Part shown: piece by piece, positions 55,089 to 63,967 of the stretch | How the letters are laid out: each line of letters starts with the position of its first letter | Position numbering within the stretch: the stretch's first letter is position 1 | From: an uncultured Spirochaetaceae bacterium | GTDB lineage: Bacteria > Spirochaetota > Spirochaetia > Sphaerochaetales > Sphaerochaetaceae | NCBI GenBank assembly: GCA_944392975.1 | Contig: CALXYN010000001.1 | Location: 20,347-84,346 of the forward strand | DNA length: 64,000 nt | Direction of reading: 5' to 3' | Notes under the pieces: model-generated | What the model was told of the DNA's origin: nothing | The model's input: the letters and a program-made list of their open reading frames with translations, nothing else | The model's database searches: none | Program-made: the position numbers and the translations under genes

Positions 55089-55767
55089 CAGGGTTCTTTA
55101 CGAGGATAATCATCTCATTATTGTGAACAAGCTCCCCGGAGAGCTTGTTCAGGGAGATGAAACAGGAGATAGGACGCTTGCTGACGATGTGAAAGCCTAT
55201 CTTAAAGAGAAGTATAACAAGCCGGGAAATGTCTATCTCGGAATTCCACATCGTCTCGACAGGCCTACTTCTGGCATCGTGGTTTATTGCAAGACAGATA
55301 AAGCTCTTTCCAGAATGACTCAGCTTTTCCGTACTTCCGATGTAAAGAAAACATATTGGGCAATTGTGGACAAGGCTCCGGAAAATAAGGAAGGAGAACT
55401 CGTTCATTATATTACGAGGAATGCCGCCTCGAATAAGAGCGTAGCTTCTTCAAAAGAGCGGAAAGGTTCAAAACTGGCAAAGCTTTCATACCGTCTTCTT
55501 GCTTCTTCAGATAATTATCATCTGCTGGAAATTGATCTCCATACAGGACGACACCACCAGATACGTGCCCAGCTGGCAGCACTTGGAATACATATCAAAG
55601 GCGATCTGAAATATGGTGCGCAGCGTTCAAATCCTGATGGAGGAATCTGTCTTCATGCCAGGCATGTTTCATTCATTCATCCTATAAAGAAAGAGGAGGT
55701 GAGCGTTCTTGCCCCTCCTCCTCACACACCTCTTTGGGATTATTTTGTTTCCGCGCTCGAGGGCTAA
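55075..55767 (+). CDS. RluA-family RNA pseudouridine synthase
   Basis: 230 residues. The catalytic Asp is in IPHRLDRPTSGIVVYCKT; HTGRHHQIRAQLAALGIHIKGDLKYGA is the second family motif. Modifies rRNA or tRNA uridines; the target is unknown. No S4 domain is present. ATG 55075 lies inside the end of parC, so the gene is coupled to the parE-parC unit. Its last bases overlap the converging PPDK-like gene. Confidence 0.87.
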   Translation: MRIADRVLYEDNHLIIVNKLPGELVQGDETGDRTLADDVKAYLKEKYNKPGNVYLGIPHRLDRPTSGIVVYCKTDKALSRMTQLFRTSDVKKTYWAIVDKAPENKEGELVHYITRNAASNKSVASSKERKGSKLAKLSYRLLASSDNYHLLEIDLHTGRHHQIRAQLAALGIHIKGDLKYGAQRSNPDGGICLHARHVSFIHPIKKEEVSVLAPPPHTPLWDYFVSALEG

Positions 55768-58676
55768 AGCCTGATTACGGCCTTTCCCTCAAGGCCGTTT
55801 GCCTTGATGACTAGGGCTTCTGGTGCTTTCACGGCCAGAAAGTGCTCTGTCTCCTTGATGACAGGAAGCTTTGCAATTTCCTCATAACGGAAAATACCAT
55901 CATCAAACAGCGGATTGATGGTAAGATAAATGCATCCAAGGGATGTCATGTTCTGGAAAAAGTGTGTTCCCTGACTTGGTTCGACTTGCAGATCTTTCAA
56001 TCCTGTTTCCACAATCACATGTGCCTTAGAAATCTGTGACCAGGTACAGGGAATTCCGAGCCATCTGTCAGAGGAACCAAGTCGTCCTGCTGCGATTAAT
56101 ACATAAGATCCTTCCGCTTCTTTATTCAGGATTTCAAGTTCCCTTGCCATATCTACCATTTGCTTCCTGTCAAAAGCATCAGGCTTGATGGTGATTATCT
56201 CTCTTACATCCTCGATAATGCCGTTGCCCATGACTTTCTCTGCAAAGATAAGTGCGTTATCCCTGTCATCTTCGGAGATGGGAACATCCGTATAGCCTGA
56301 AGTTCCGGAAATCGGGCGGATCTGCAGAATTGAGAAGTCCGGACGCCCTTCATGTTCAGTATTAACCGCAAACTCAATCTCAACAGGTTCTGCCATGGCG
56401 TTCGTGCCAAGCTGCAGCATGTCATGAACAGCTTTTGCCAGTGGAATTGTTTCGTATTTCAGAACTCCGTTGAAAGTAAGCATCTTTATGCCCTCCGTTC
56501 TCATCGATTCAGACAGCATGCCAGTATACACGTCAAGCGTGGATGCTATTCCTCTGAAAGCTTCAGGATAATTCTTTATTTCGTTTTCTATCGGCAACTG
56601 GATCAGATTGTCGGAATTGATTTCTGGATTGAAAGGCTTTTTAAGTGATAACGCATAAAATGTACTCTGCACCGATGATTCCCCTGATAGGGAATCTGAA
56701 GGCATTCTCGGTTTTGCCGGGCAGAATCTGAGAGCTGTTCCCTCATCGACAATCGTTTTTCCAAGTCCGAAGGAGAGCATACCTACACCATCTTCAGATT
56801 TCTGTCCGGGTATAGGGTAGTAATTCAGGGATCTGGCAACTCCGGAAATATTCGGATACCAGTAATCACCGTGCTCTGATCCTGTGACCTGCTGGATGAT
56901 AACCGCCATCTTCTCTTCTTCTGGAGAGTGCAGTGTACTCTTGAGGTATTCCCTTGCTGTGCTGAAATAAGTAGATGCCCATACAGTCTTTACAGAGCGT
57001 ACAAGTTCATCAAGCCTCTCTTCATCACTTCCCTTATTTGCAATCATCGTAGTCTGGTAAACTCCCGCAAAAGGCTGGAAGTGGGAGTCTTCAAGAAGCG
57101 AAGATGAACGTACTGAAAGGGGTTTTTTAACTACTCTAAGAATAGCTTCAAGGTCATCAACTAGGCTTTCTGGCATTTTTGCAGAGAGGAAGGTCCTGAG
57201 AATTTCTTTGTCATCAATATCCTGAAAGTCCTGACAGGAAAAACCGTTTTCTTCCATGAATGTGTCGAAAAGCTCTGTTGTGATGACAATCGTTCTCGGT
57301 ATGGAAAGATAAATAGAAGGGTAGAGCGAGCGTATTCCGTTTGCTTTCATCTCCATGGCAATGAATGCCAGTCCTCTTCCCTTTCCTCCCAGTGACCCCT
57401 GGCCGATACGTGCAAAAAGTACGGTCTCGTCATATGACGAAGGGGTGAACTGTGCAATTACACCGCGAGTTCTCTCGCTTCGGTATTCCTTTATCGTTGT
57501 ATAGAGCAGGTCTCTTACTTCTTTGTCGCTGAGGCCGGAATCTACATTGATGTTCTTGATTTTCGCAGCAAGCATGTAAAGGGACTGTGCCCTCAGCCAT
57601 CTTGAGAAATCATTGCGTTTTGAATGGTACCTGAAAGAATCAAGCGGAAGGTCTTTTAGCGTTTCCTGTACCTCTTTCATAGTATTCGCCCTTGAAATTT
57701 CCTTTCCGGATACAGGATCTATGAAAATGAAAGGGCCGAAGTTGTAGTATTTTAGGAAATGTTCCTCCAGCTCCTGCAGGATTGAAGGAGAGAGTTTCCA
57801 AAGAAAATCCGCTCCCAGCTTCTTTGCATCTTCTTTGTTCTTTTTTTCAGTACTTTGAATGAGAATCGGTACTTCTGGATTGTCTTCTTTTATTCTTTCA
57901 GCAAGTCTTAACCCAGACCCTTCCGTACCTGTTTCTGATGGGAAGTTTATGTCCGAGATTATTCCCAGTATGTTTGATCTGTACTGAGTATAGAGATTCC
58001 AGGCTTCATTATAATCTGTTGCAAGAAGGATTTTCGGTCTTCCTCTCATTCTCAGTGTTTTCCCCCATTCATTGAGGGCTTCGAGAATCGAGAGTCTGTT
58101 TTGCCTGATGAGACAGAGATACATCTGCGGAAGAAACGATGAAATGAATCTTACAGAATCCTCAACAAGGATAATGACCTGTACATCGGCCTCATCTGTA
58201 TCATGCTGGACATTCATCCGGTCTTCTATGAGCTTCACCATTGCAAGAAAAAGTGCCGCATTGCCCTGCCAGTAAAAAAGATAATCAATATATGGACAGT
58301 TCTCACCTTTCAGTTCTTTCGCTTTTCTGTGATCAGGAGAAGGGGAGAGGGCAATGACAGGCATCGAGGGCTTACGTTCCTTGATGGCCTTTGCAAGTCC
58401 TTCAACCCTGTTTGTGCCAAGGTCCAGCATGGAAATGACAAGATCAAACTGCTGGTTGTCTATCATGGAAAGCGCCATTTCCTCTGTAGAGACGTGCGTG
58501 ATTTTAGGCGGACTTGAAAGTCCGAGTGCTGTATATTCTTTATATAGTTCTTCCTCGACCCTGCCATCTTCTTCAAGCATGAATCTGTCGTAGTCAGAGC
58601 AGATGAGGAGGACGCTGTAGACATGGCGGAGCATCAGATTTGCAAAAGGAAGCCATGTCTGGTCGAGAAGATACAT
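55764..58676 (-). CDS. Receiver-like domains fused to a PEP/pyruvate-binding (PPDK_N) domain
   Basis: 970 residues from ATG 58676, chosen because AAGGAGG precedes it; the open frame extends upstream but overlaps a small gene. About 20-160: degenerate receiver-like domain (SVLLICSDYD, FDLVISMLDLG). About 165-345: second receiver with acidic pocket LVEDS and phosphoacceptor-like Asp in GIISDINFPSETG. About 430-830: PPDK/PEP synthase nucleotide domain (ARIGQGSLGGKGRGLAFIAMEM, KPLSVRSSSLLEDSHFQPFAGVYQT). Neither the swivelling phosphohistidine domain nor the PEP-binding barrel is recognisable, so it cannot be a complete dikinase. Role unknown, probably regulatory. Confidence 0.78.
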   Translation of the reverse strand: MYLLDQTWLPFANLMLRHVYSVLLICSDYDRFMLEEDGRVEEELYKEYTALGLSSPPKITHVSTEEMALSMIDNQQFDLVISMLDLGTNRVEGLAKAIKERKPSMPVIALSPSPDHRKAKELKGENCPYIDYLFYWQGNAALFLAMVKLIEDRMNVQHDTDEADVQVIILVEDSVRFISSFLPQMYLCLIRQNRLSILEALNEWGKTLRMRGRPKILLATDYNEAWNLYTQYRSNILGIISDINFPSETGTEGSGLRLAERIKEDNPEVPILIQSTEKKNKEDAKKLGADFLWKLSPSILQELEEHFLKYYNFGPFIFIDPVSGKEISRANTMKEVQETLKDLPLDSFRYHSKRNDFSRWLRAQSLYMLAAKIKNINVDSGLSDKEVRDLLYTTIKEYRSERTRGVIAQFTPSSYDETVLFARIGQGSLGGKGRGLAFIAMEMKANGIRSLYPSIYLSIPRTIVITTELFDTFMEENGFSCQDFQDIDDKEILRTFLSAKMPESLVDDLEAILRVVKKPLSVRSSSLLEDSHFQPFAGVYQTTMIANKGSDEERLDELVRSVKTVWASTYFSTAREYLKSTLHSPEEEKMAVIIQQVTGSEHGDYWYPNISGVARSLNYYPIPGQKSEDGVGMLSFGLGKTIVDEGTALRFCPAKPRMPSDSLSGESSVQSTFYALSLKKPFNPEINSDNLIQLPIENEIKNYPEAFRGIASTLDVYTGMLSESMRTEGIKMLTFNGVLKYETIPLAKAVHDMLQLGTNAMAEPVEIEFAVNTEHEGRPDFSILQIRPISGTSGYTDVPISEDDRDNALIFAEKVMGNGIIEDVREIITIKPDAFDRKQMVDMARELEILNKEAEGSYVLIAAGRLGSSDRWLGIPCTWSQISKAHVIVETGLKDLQVEPSQGTHFFQNMTSLGCIYLTINPLFDDGIFRYEEIAKLPVIKETEHFLAVKAPEALVIKANGLEGKAVIRL

Positions 58677-58873
58677 CAGCCCTCCTTCCTTTTTTCCCTG
58701 AGCTTCAGTATGAAGCAGCATATGGCAACTGCCATTGTTATCAATACAATTATTCCCCAGGTTTTCAGATATGCATCTGAAAGCGGTTTTGCAAGGATTG
58801 AGATGATCATTACACCAAGCTCTGCAGCAAGAAGGATCATTGCTATGGTGTATATTTTCTTTATTGCATTCAT
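58676..58873 (-). CDS. Small two-helix membrane protein
   Basis: 65 residues from ATG 58873: two hydrophobic segments (IYTIAMILLAAELGVMIISILA and WGIIVLITMAVAICCFILKL) and a basic tail KLREKRKEG. Its TGA overlaps the ATG of the receiver/PPDK_N gene by one base and carries that gene's ribosome site (AAGGAGG), so the two are coupled; it may anchor or signal to its partner. No strong Shine-Dalgarno of its own. Confidence 0.6.
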   Translation of the reverse strand: MNAIKKIYTIAMILLAAELGVMIISILAKPLSDAYLKTWGIIVLITMAVAICCFILKLREKRKEG

Positions 58874-59075
58874 GCTGTGAGTATAACACAAATGGATGGA
58901 TGCAGAATATTGAAGGAGTATATTCAAAACAATGTATTTTTATTTTGTGTTAATGCGATTATCTTAAGATAATCAAAAAATAATTGATATATACATAATT
59001 TTTATCATAAAAAATTGACGTATCTTTCTGTTGACTGATGTGTAACCCTGCCTTAATCTGAAATCGGAGGACGCT

Positions 59076-60413
59076 GTGTACAGATTAGATGATTTCATGC
59101 AGGACATCGAACGCAGGAATCCGGCTGAGCCGGAATTCATACAGGCTGTCAGGGAGGTTGTTGAATCTGTAATTGATACAGTCAATGATAATCCTCGGTA
59201 TCTGCGGAACAGGATACTGGAACGTATAACAGAGCCTGACAGAGTCATTTCCTTCAAGGTCGAATGGGAAGATGATGATGGGAATATCAGGGTAAATAGG
59301 GGTTACAGAGTCCAGTTCAACAATGCACTGGGTCCATACAAAGGAGGTCTGCGCTTCCATGCTTCCGTAACAGAAGGCACAATGAAATTCCTTGCCTTTG
59401 AACAGACTTTCAAGAATTCGCTTACAACTCTTCCAATGGGGGGAGGTAAAGGGGGCTCAGATTTTTCTCCGAAAGGTAAATCCGATGCAGAGATTCTCCG
59501 TTTCTGCCGTTCATTCATGACGGAACTCTATAAATATATAGGGCCTGATACTGATGTTCCTGCTGGAGACATCGGAGTAGGTGGACGCGAGATTGGTTTT
59601 CTTTATGGTCAGTACAAGAGAATCATGACAGAAAACACCGGAGTGCTTACCGGCAAAGGCTTTGGCTGGGGTGGTTCCAGGGTGAGGCCGGAGGCAACTG
59701 GTTTCGGTACGATGTACTTTGCAGAGAATATGCTCCATGAAAATGGAGAGGAGATGGCAGGAAAGCGTATAGCCGTCTCTGGTTTTGGCAATGTTGCATG
59801 GGGCGCTGTGATGAAAGCATCCCAGCTGGGTGCGAAGGTTGTGACAATCTCCGGTCCTGACGGCTATATATATGATGAGAATGGCATAAACACACCGGAG
59901 AAGTGGGCTTTCATGCTGCAGCTCAGGGCAAGTAACAATGATGTTGTCAAACCTTATGCTGCAAGATTTGGTGCTGAGTTCGTGCCTGGAAAGAAACCTT
60001 GGGAAGTTCCTGTTGATCTGGCGTTCCCTTGTGCTATTCAGAACGAGCTGGATAAAGAAGATGCTGCTTCCTTGATTGCCAATGGTGTCAAGTATGTAGT
60101 TGAGACCTCGAATATGGGATGTACAGCTGATGCGGTCTCTCTTTTCCGGAATAAGCATGTTCTATTTGCTCCGGGAAAAGCTGCAAATGCAGGAGGTGTT
60201 GCAGTTTCCGGTCTTGAGATGAGCCAGAATGCAATGCATTATTTCTGGTCCGCTGCAGAAGTCGATGAGAAGCTGAAATCGATAATGAACTCCATTCATT
60301 CCGAGTGCGTTAAGGATGGCAGGGAAAAGGATGGTTATATAGATTATGTGAAAGGCGCCAACATCGCGGGCTTCAGAAAAGTTGCGGATGCGATGTGTGA
60401 TCAGGGGTTCTGA
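59076..60413 (+). CDS. gdhA: NADP-type glutamate dehydrogenase (hexameric)
   Basis: Interconverts 2-oxoglutarate plus ammonia and glutamate. 445 residues, the small hexameric class. GYRVQFNNALGPYKGGLRFH, LPMGGGKGGSDFSPKGK (catalytic and substrate lysines), DVPAGDIGVGGREIGFLYG and the dinucleotide fold VSGFGNVAWGA are clear; NADP preference is inferred from the overall match to GdhA. Start GTG 59076 follows GGAGG. Central to ammonia handling with the serine and cysteine deaminating enzymes in this window. Confidence 0.95.
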   Translation: MYRLDDFMQDIERRNPAEPEFIQAVREVVESVIDTVNDNPRYLRNRILERITEPDRVISFKVEWEDDDGNIRVNRGYRVQFNNALGPYKGGLRFHASVTEGTMKFLAFEQTFKNSLTTLPMGGGKGGSDFSPKGKSDAEILRFCRSFMTELYKYIGPDTDVPAGDIGVGGREIGFLYGQYKRIMTENTGVLTGKGFGWGGSRVRPEATGFGTMYFAENMLHENGEEMAGKRIAVSGFGNVAWGAVMKASQLGAKVVTISGPDGYIYDENGINTPEKWAFMLQLRASNNDVVKPYAARFGAEFVPGKKPWEVPVDLAFPCAIQNELDKEDAASLIANGVKYVVETSNMGCTADAVSLFRNKHVLFAPGKAANAGGVAVSGLEMSQNAMHYFWSAAEVDEKLKSIMNSIHSECVKDGREKDGYIDYVKGANIAGFRKVADAMCDQGF

Positions 60414-60420
60414 TAAATCG

Positions 60421-60449
60421 GAGTGGATGAGAATATCCACTCTGTTTTT
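60421..60449 (+). terminator. Terminator after gdhA
   Basis: 8-bp stem GAGTGGAT/ATCCACTC (60421-60428 and 60435-60442), 6-nt loop, then TGTTTTTC. Confidence 0.78.
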
Positions 60450-60537
60450 CAGATACATGATGTATGGTTTCCATAATTGAGAAGTACATTGAGAGCCAAT
60501 ATATTTTATTACAGTACCTTTTTCAGGAGGAAAGAAA

Positions 60538-61122
60538 ATGAATAAGAGAATCATAGCGATCCTGCTTGCAATGGCAATTATTCCGGTATCGCTTATGGCT
60601 GCCCCTTTTTTGCAGGTTGGACCTCTTGTCTCTTATAACCATACAGTAGTTGAGTTTGAGAATGAAGAAGACTGGGGAGATATCAATAATTTCTCTTTCG
60701 GAGCGGATGTTCGTATCAATCCTCTCAAGCACTTGAGCATAGATATTCCTGCAACACTCGGTTTTGGTACTGGCGGAGCTGTCAGCATTGCGGCAATTCC
60801 TACGCTCAATGTGAACATTCCAATCGGTGGACTTGTTGATATCGCAATCGGTGCAGGTACTCAGTTTGATTTCCAGTACACTGGAAAGGGCGGAGAGTGG
60901 ACTATGAATGGCCTCAAAATGGAAGATGCAGGGGATGCATTCCAGCACTCGAAACTCGCATATAGATTGGGTCTTACCTTCAATCTCTCTTTCCTCAGCA
61001 TTGGTGCCAATGCAATACTCCCGGGTTCCTCCGGCTTCGGAGATGGGGATTTCTGGGGCATCTTCAACCCTATGTGGGAATCTACGAGAGTATCAGTCGT
61101 AGCTCTTTTTAACTTCTTCTGA
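60538..61122 (+). CDS. Putative outer-membrane beta-barrel protein
   Basis: 194 residues. Signal peptide 1-21 (MNKRIIAILLAMAIIPVSLMA, cleavage after AMA-like site). The mature part alternates polar and hydrophobic residues in short strands (LNVNIPIGGLVDIAIGAG, LAYRLGLTFNLSFLSIGANAIL) and ends VSVVALFNFF, a C-terminal aromatic as in BamA-assembled barrels. About 170 mature residues suit an eight-strand barrel. No named family. AGGAGG precedes the ATG; the gene has its own terminator. Confidence 0.7.
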   Translation: MNKRIIAILLAMAIIPVSLMAAPFLQVGPLVSYNHTVVEFENEEDWGDINNFSFGADVRINPLKHLSIDIPATLGFGTGGAVSIAAIPTLNVNIPIGGLVDIAIGAGTQFDFQYTGKGGEWTMNGLKMEDAGDAFQHSKLAYRLGLTFNLSFLSIGANAILPGSSGFGDGDFWGIFNPMWESTRVSVVALFNFF

Positions 61123-61142
61123 AAAAGTAATCTCCTCCTCTG

Positions 61143-61168
61143 CCTGGCAGAAATGCCAGGTTTTTCTT
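61143..61168 (+). terminator. Terminator after the beta-barrel gene
   Basis: Perfect 7-bp stem CCTGGCA/TGCCAGG (61143-61149 and 61154-61160) with a GAAA tetraloop and TTTTTCTTTT. Confidence 0.85.
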
Positions 61169-61175
61169 TTTCCTG

Positions 61176-61205
61176 TTGACGGAGAAGGGTAGAGTATGGT
61201 ATTAA
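61176..61205 (+). promoter_or_regulatory. Likely nifJ promoter, far upstream
   Basis: TTGACG (61176-61181), 18-bp spacer, TATTAA (61200-61205). It would start transcription near 61212, giving a leader of about 255 nt before nifJ. No better promoter was seen closer to the gene, although an A/T-rich TATATT lies near 61352. Confidence 0.45.
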
Positions 61206-61207
61206 TA

Positions 61208-61446
61208 GGTTAGCCATAGCTAACCAAAGTCATTCAAAGGTAGGGGAACCGGTTGGGCCAAGCCCATTCTGAAAATTTCCGGTATTGAATCCAGAATCCT
61301 TGTCGGAGCCGGTTCCTGTCCTTCTTTCTCTCGTGTTTTTCCATCTGAACTATATATTGATAAGGTTGTATTCTATCGCGACTTGCGATATCCTATGTAA
61401 TCGGCTAATACCCTCTTAACTTGGTTATGGCTGTGGCATTGCCACA
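61208..61446 (+). ncRNA. Structured leader of nifJ (unidentified cis-element candidate)
   Basis: Four nested or serial dyads lie in the 346-bp gap. GGTTAGC-CATA-GCTAACC (61208-61225). A multistem domain closed by GGAACCGG (61245-61252) and CCGGTTCC (61309-61316), holding TGGGC/GCCCA (61254-61266) and ATTCTG/CAGAAT (61266-61297). TATCGC/GCGATA (61374-61390). TGTGGCA-T-TGCCACA (61432-61446), 9 nt before the TAGGAG ribosome site. TCCTA at 61391-61395 could mask the TAGGA at 61456-61460. It matches no riboswitch class I recognise. Sensing or attenuation is inference. Confidence 0.4.
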
Positions 61447-61468
61447 TGAAATATTTAGGAGTGTTGAA

Positions 61469-63967
61469 ATGGCAGACAAGAAAATGGTTACCATTGATGG
61501 AAACACCGCTGCTGCGCATATAGCTTATGCCTTCAGTGATGTAGCCGCTATTTACCCGATTACTCCGTCCTCCCCGATGGGCGAGTATGCAGAGCAGTGG
61601 TCCTCTACAGGACGCGAGAACCTCTGGGGCAAGAAAGTAGACATCATGGAAATGCAGTCTGAGGCAGGTGCCGCAGGTGCTGTACATGGTGCTCTTGCAG
61701 CAGGTGCTCTGACAACCACATTCACGGCATCCCAGGGTCTTCTCCTGATGATTCCTAACATGTATAAGATCGCAGGCGAAATGATTCCGACGGTCTTTCA
61801 TGTTTCAGCAAGATCGCTTGCAGCTCAGTCCCTCTCAATCTTCGGCGATCACTCCGACGTCATGGCTTGCCGCAATACAGGATTTGCAATGACATGTGCT
61901 TCCAGTATCCAGGAAACAATGGATATGGCACTTGTTGCACATCTGGCAACTCTTGAATCACAGGTTCCTTTCCTTGCTTTCTTTGATGGTTTCAGAACAT
62001 CTCATGAGATTCAGAAGGTTGAGGAAATCTCCTATGATGACATTCGCACTCTCGTAGATGAGAAGTACATCGAGCGCTTCCGCTCACGCGCACAGCGCCC
62101 AGAGCACCCGATGACAAAGGTCGCAGCTCAGAACGAGGACGTTTATTTCCAGGGAAGAGAGACTGTCAACCCATACTATGATGCAGTTCCAGGCATTGTT
62201 CAGAAGTATATGGACAAGGTTGCTGCTCTTACTGGCAGACAGTATCACCTCTTCGACTATGTTGGTGCACCAGACGCAACAGATGTAATCATCATCATGG
62301 GTTCTGCTGCTGACACATTCGAGTGGGTTGTTGACTATATCAACAAGAAGGGTGGCAAGGTTGGTCTTGTTAAGGTAAGACTTTACAGACCATTCTCTGC
62401 TAAGGACTTTGTTGATTGCATCCCGGCATCTGCAAAGAGAATCGCTGTTATGGACAGAACAAAGGAGCCAGGCGCTCTTGGAGAGCCGCTCTATGAAGAT
62501 GTTGTCACAGCTCTTGCACAGCAGGGTAGAACAGGTATGAAGATCATTGGAGGACGCTATGGTCTTTCTTCAAAGGATTTCACACCTACACATGCAAAGG
62601 CAGTATTCGACTTCCTCGCTCGCGATGACGCATGGCATGGATTCACAGTTGGTATCAATGATGATGTAACAGGTCTTTCAATTCCAGTTGGTGACAAGAT
62701 TGACGTTACACCGGAAGGCGTTGTTTCCTGTATGTTCTGGGGTCTTGGTTCTGATGGTACAGTTGGTGCTAACAAGAACTCCATCAAGATCATCGGTGAT
62801 AACACTGACATGAATGCACAGGCATACTTTGCATATGACTCAAAGAAGTCTGGCGGTATCACAATTTCCCACCTCAGATTCGGTAAGGGCAAACTTGATA
62901 TGCCATGGCTCATTGACCATGCAGACTTTGTAGCTTGTCATAATCCGGCTTATATCGGCCGTTATGATATGCTTTCAGCTCTCAAGGAGAATGGTGTATT
63001 CCTTCTCAACAGCCAGATTCCTTCAGATGAGGTCTTCGAGCACCTTACAAAGGATATGCAGGAGCAGATCATCAACAAGCACATTCACTTCTACAACATC
63101 GATGCTCTCGACATTGCAAGAAGCGTAGGTCTTGGTTCAAGAATCAACACTGTTATGCAGGCTGCATTCTTCAAGATTGCTAATGTTCTTCCTGAGACAG
63201 AGGCTATCGAGCTGATCAAGAAGTACATCAAGAAGACATTCCTCAAGAAGGGTGAAGAGGTTGTCAACAAGAACTGGGCAGCTGTAGATGCAGCTTCTGC
63301 CGCTCTTGTAGAGGTAAAGGTTCCTGAGACAATCACAAAGAGCTATGAGCCAAAGAGGCTTATCCCAGATGATGCTGATGATTTCACAAAGAATGTCATC
63401 GAGCGCATCATGCACCTCGAAGGAAATGACATCCCTGTTTCTCAGATGTCCTTCGATGGTAAGCTTCCTACAGGTACAGCAAAGCTTGAGAAGAGAGGCG
63501 TTGCAGCTTTCGTACCACATTGGGACAGCACAAAGTGTATTCAGTGCAACCAGTGTGTACAGTCCTGTCCACATGCAGCTATCCGCGCTAAGCAGATTAC
63601 TCCAGAGGATATGGAGAAGGCTCCAGCTACATTCCATGCTATCAAGTCAAATACAAAGAACGACAGAGGTCTCCTCTTCAAGATTCAGGTCTATACAGAG
63701 GACTGCCAGGGTTGTGGTGTTTGTGTTGAAGCATGTCCTGCTAAGGAGAAGGCTCTTGAGCTTAAGCCAATTGCTGAAGAGAGAGCTAACGGTGAAGTTG
63801 AGAACTGCACATTCTTCGAAGGCCTTACATATGACAACCTTGATGGACTCAACATGGGCACAGTAAAGGGCCTCCAGTTCAAGCAGCCACTCTTCGAGTT
63901 CTCCGGTGCATGTGCAGGTTGTGGTGAGACACCTTATGTAAAGATGCTTTCCCAGATCTGTGGTTAG
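61469..63967 (+). CDS. nifJ: Pyruvate:ferredoxin (flavodoxin) oxidoreductase, interrupted by in-frame TAG; runs past window end
   Basis: Oxidises pyruvate to acetyl-CoA and CO2, reducing ferredoxin. 832 codons read before TAG 63965-63967. Domain I (VTIDGNTAAAHIAYAFSDVAAIYPITPSSPMGEYAEQW), the TQAASQ-like GLLLMIPNMYKIAGE region, domain II-III, and two 4Fe-4S ferredoxin motifs CIQCNQCVQSCP and CQGCGVCVEACP are intact, then the start of the thiamine-diphosphate domain GACAGCGETPYVKMLSQICG. After the TAG the same frame continues RAVIANATGCS to the window edge, exactly the expected PFOR sequence; normal length is about 1190 residues. ATG 61469 follows TAGGAG. Confidence 0.9.
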   Translation: MADKKMVTIDGNTAAAHIAYAFSDVAAIYPITPSSPMGEYAEQWSSTGRENLWGKKVDIMEMQSEAGAAGAVHGALAAGALTTTFTASQGLLLMIPNMYKIAGEMIPTVFHVSARSLAAQSLSIFGDHSDVMACRNTGFAMTCASSIQETMDMALVAHLATLESQVPFLAFFDGFRTSHEIQKVEEISYDDIRTLVDEKYIERFRSRAQRPEHPMTKVAAQNEDVYFQGRETVNPYYDAVPGIVQKYMDKVAALTGRQYHLFDYVGAPDATDVIIIMGSAADTFEWVVDYINKKGGKVGLVKVRLYRPFSAKDFVDCIPASAKRIAVMDRTKEPGALGEPLYEDVVTALAQQGRTGMKIIGGRYGLSSKDFTPTHAKAVFDFLARDDAWHGFTVGINDDVTGLSIPVGDKIDVTPEGVVSCMFWGLGSDGTVGANKNSIKIIGDNTDMNAQAYFAYDSKKSGGITISHLRFGKGKLDMPWLIDHADFVACHNPAYIGRYDMLSALKENGVFLLNSQIPSDEVFEHLTKDMQEQIINKHIHFYNIDALDIARSVGLGSRINTVMQAAFFKIANVLPETEAIELIKKYIKKTFLKKGEEVVNKNWAAVDAASAALVEVKVPETITKSYEPKRLIPDDADDFTKNVIERIMHLEGNDIPVSQMSFDGKLPTGTAKLEKRGVAAFVPHWDSTKCIQCNQCVQSCPHAAIRAKQITPEDMEKAPATFHAIKSNTKNDRGLLFKIQVYTEDCQGCGVCVEACPAKEKALELKPIAEERANGEVENCTFFEGLTYDNLDGLNMGTVKGLQFKQPLFEFSGACAGCGETPYVKMLSQICG

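Noticed and set aside
58674..58889. N-terminal 71-residue extension of the receiver/PPDK_N protein
   Set aside because: The extension is out of frame with, and antisense to nothing but identical in position to, the small two-helix membrane protein gene; it is cysteine/histidine-rich and lacks a ribosome site, whereas AAGGAGG fits ATG 58676.
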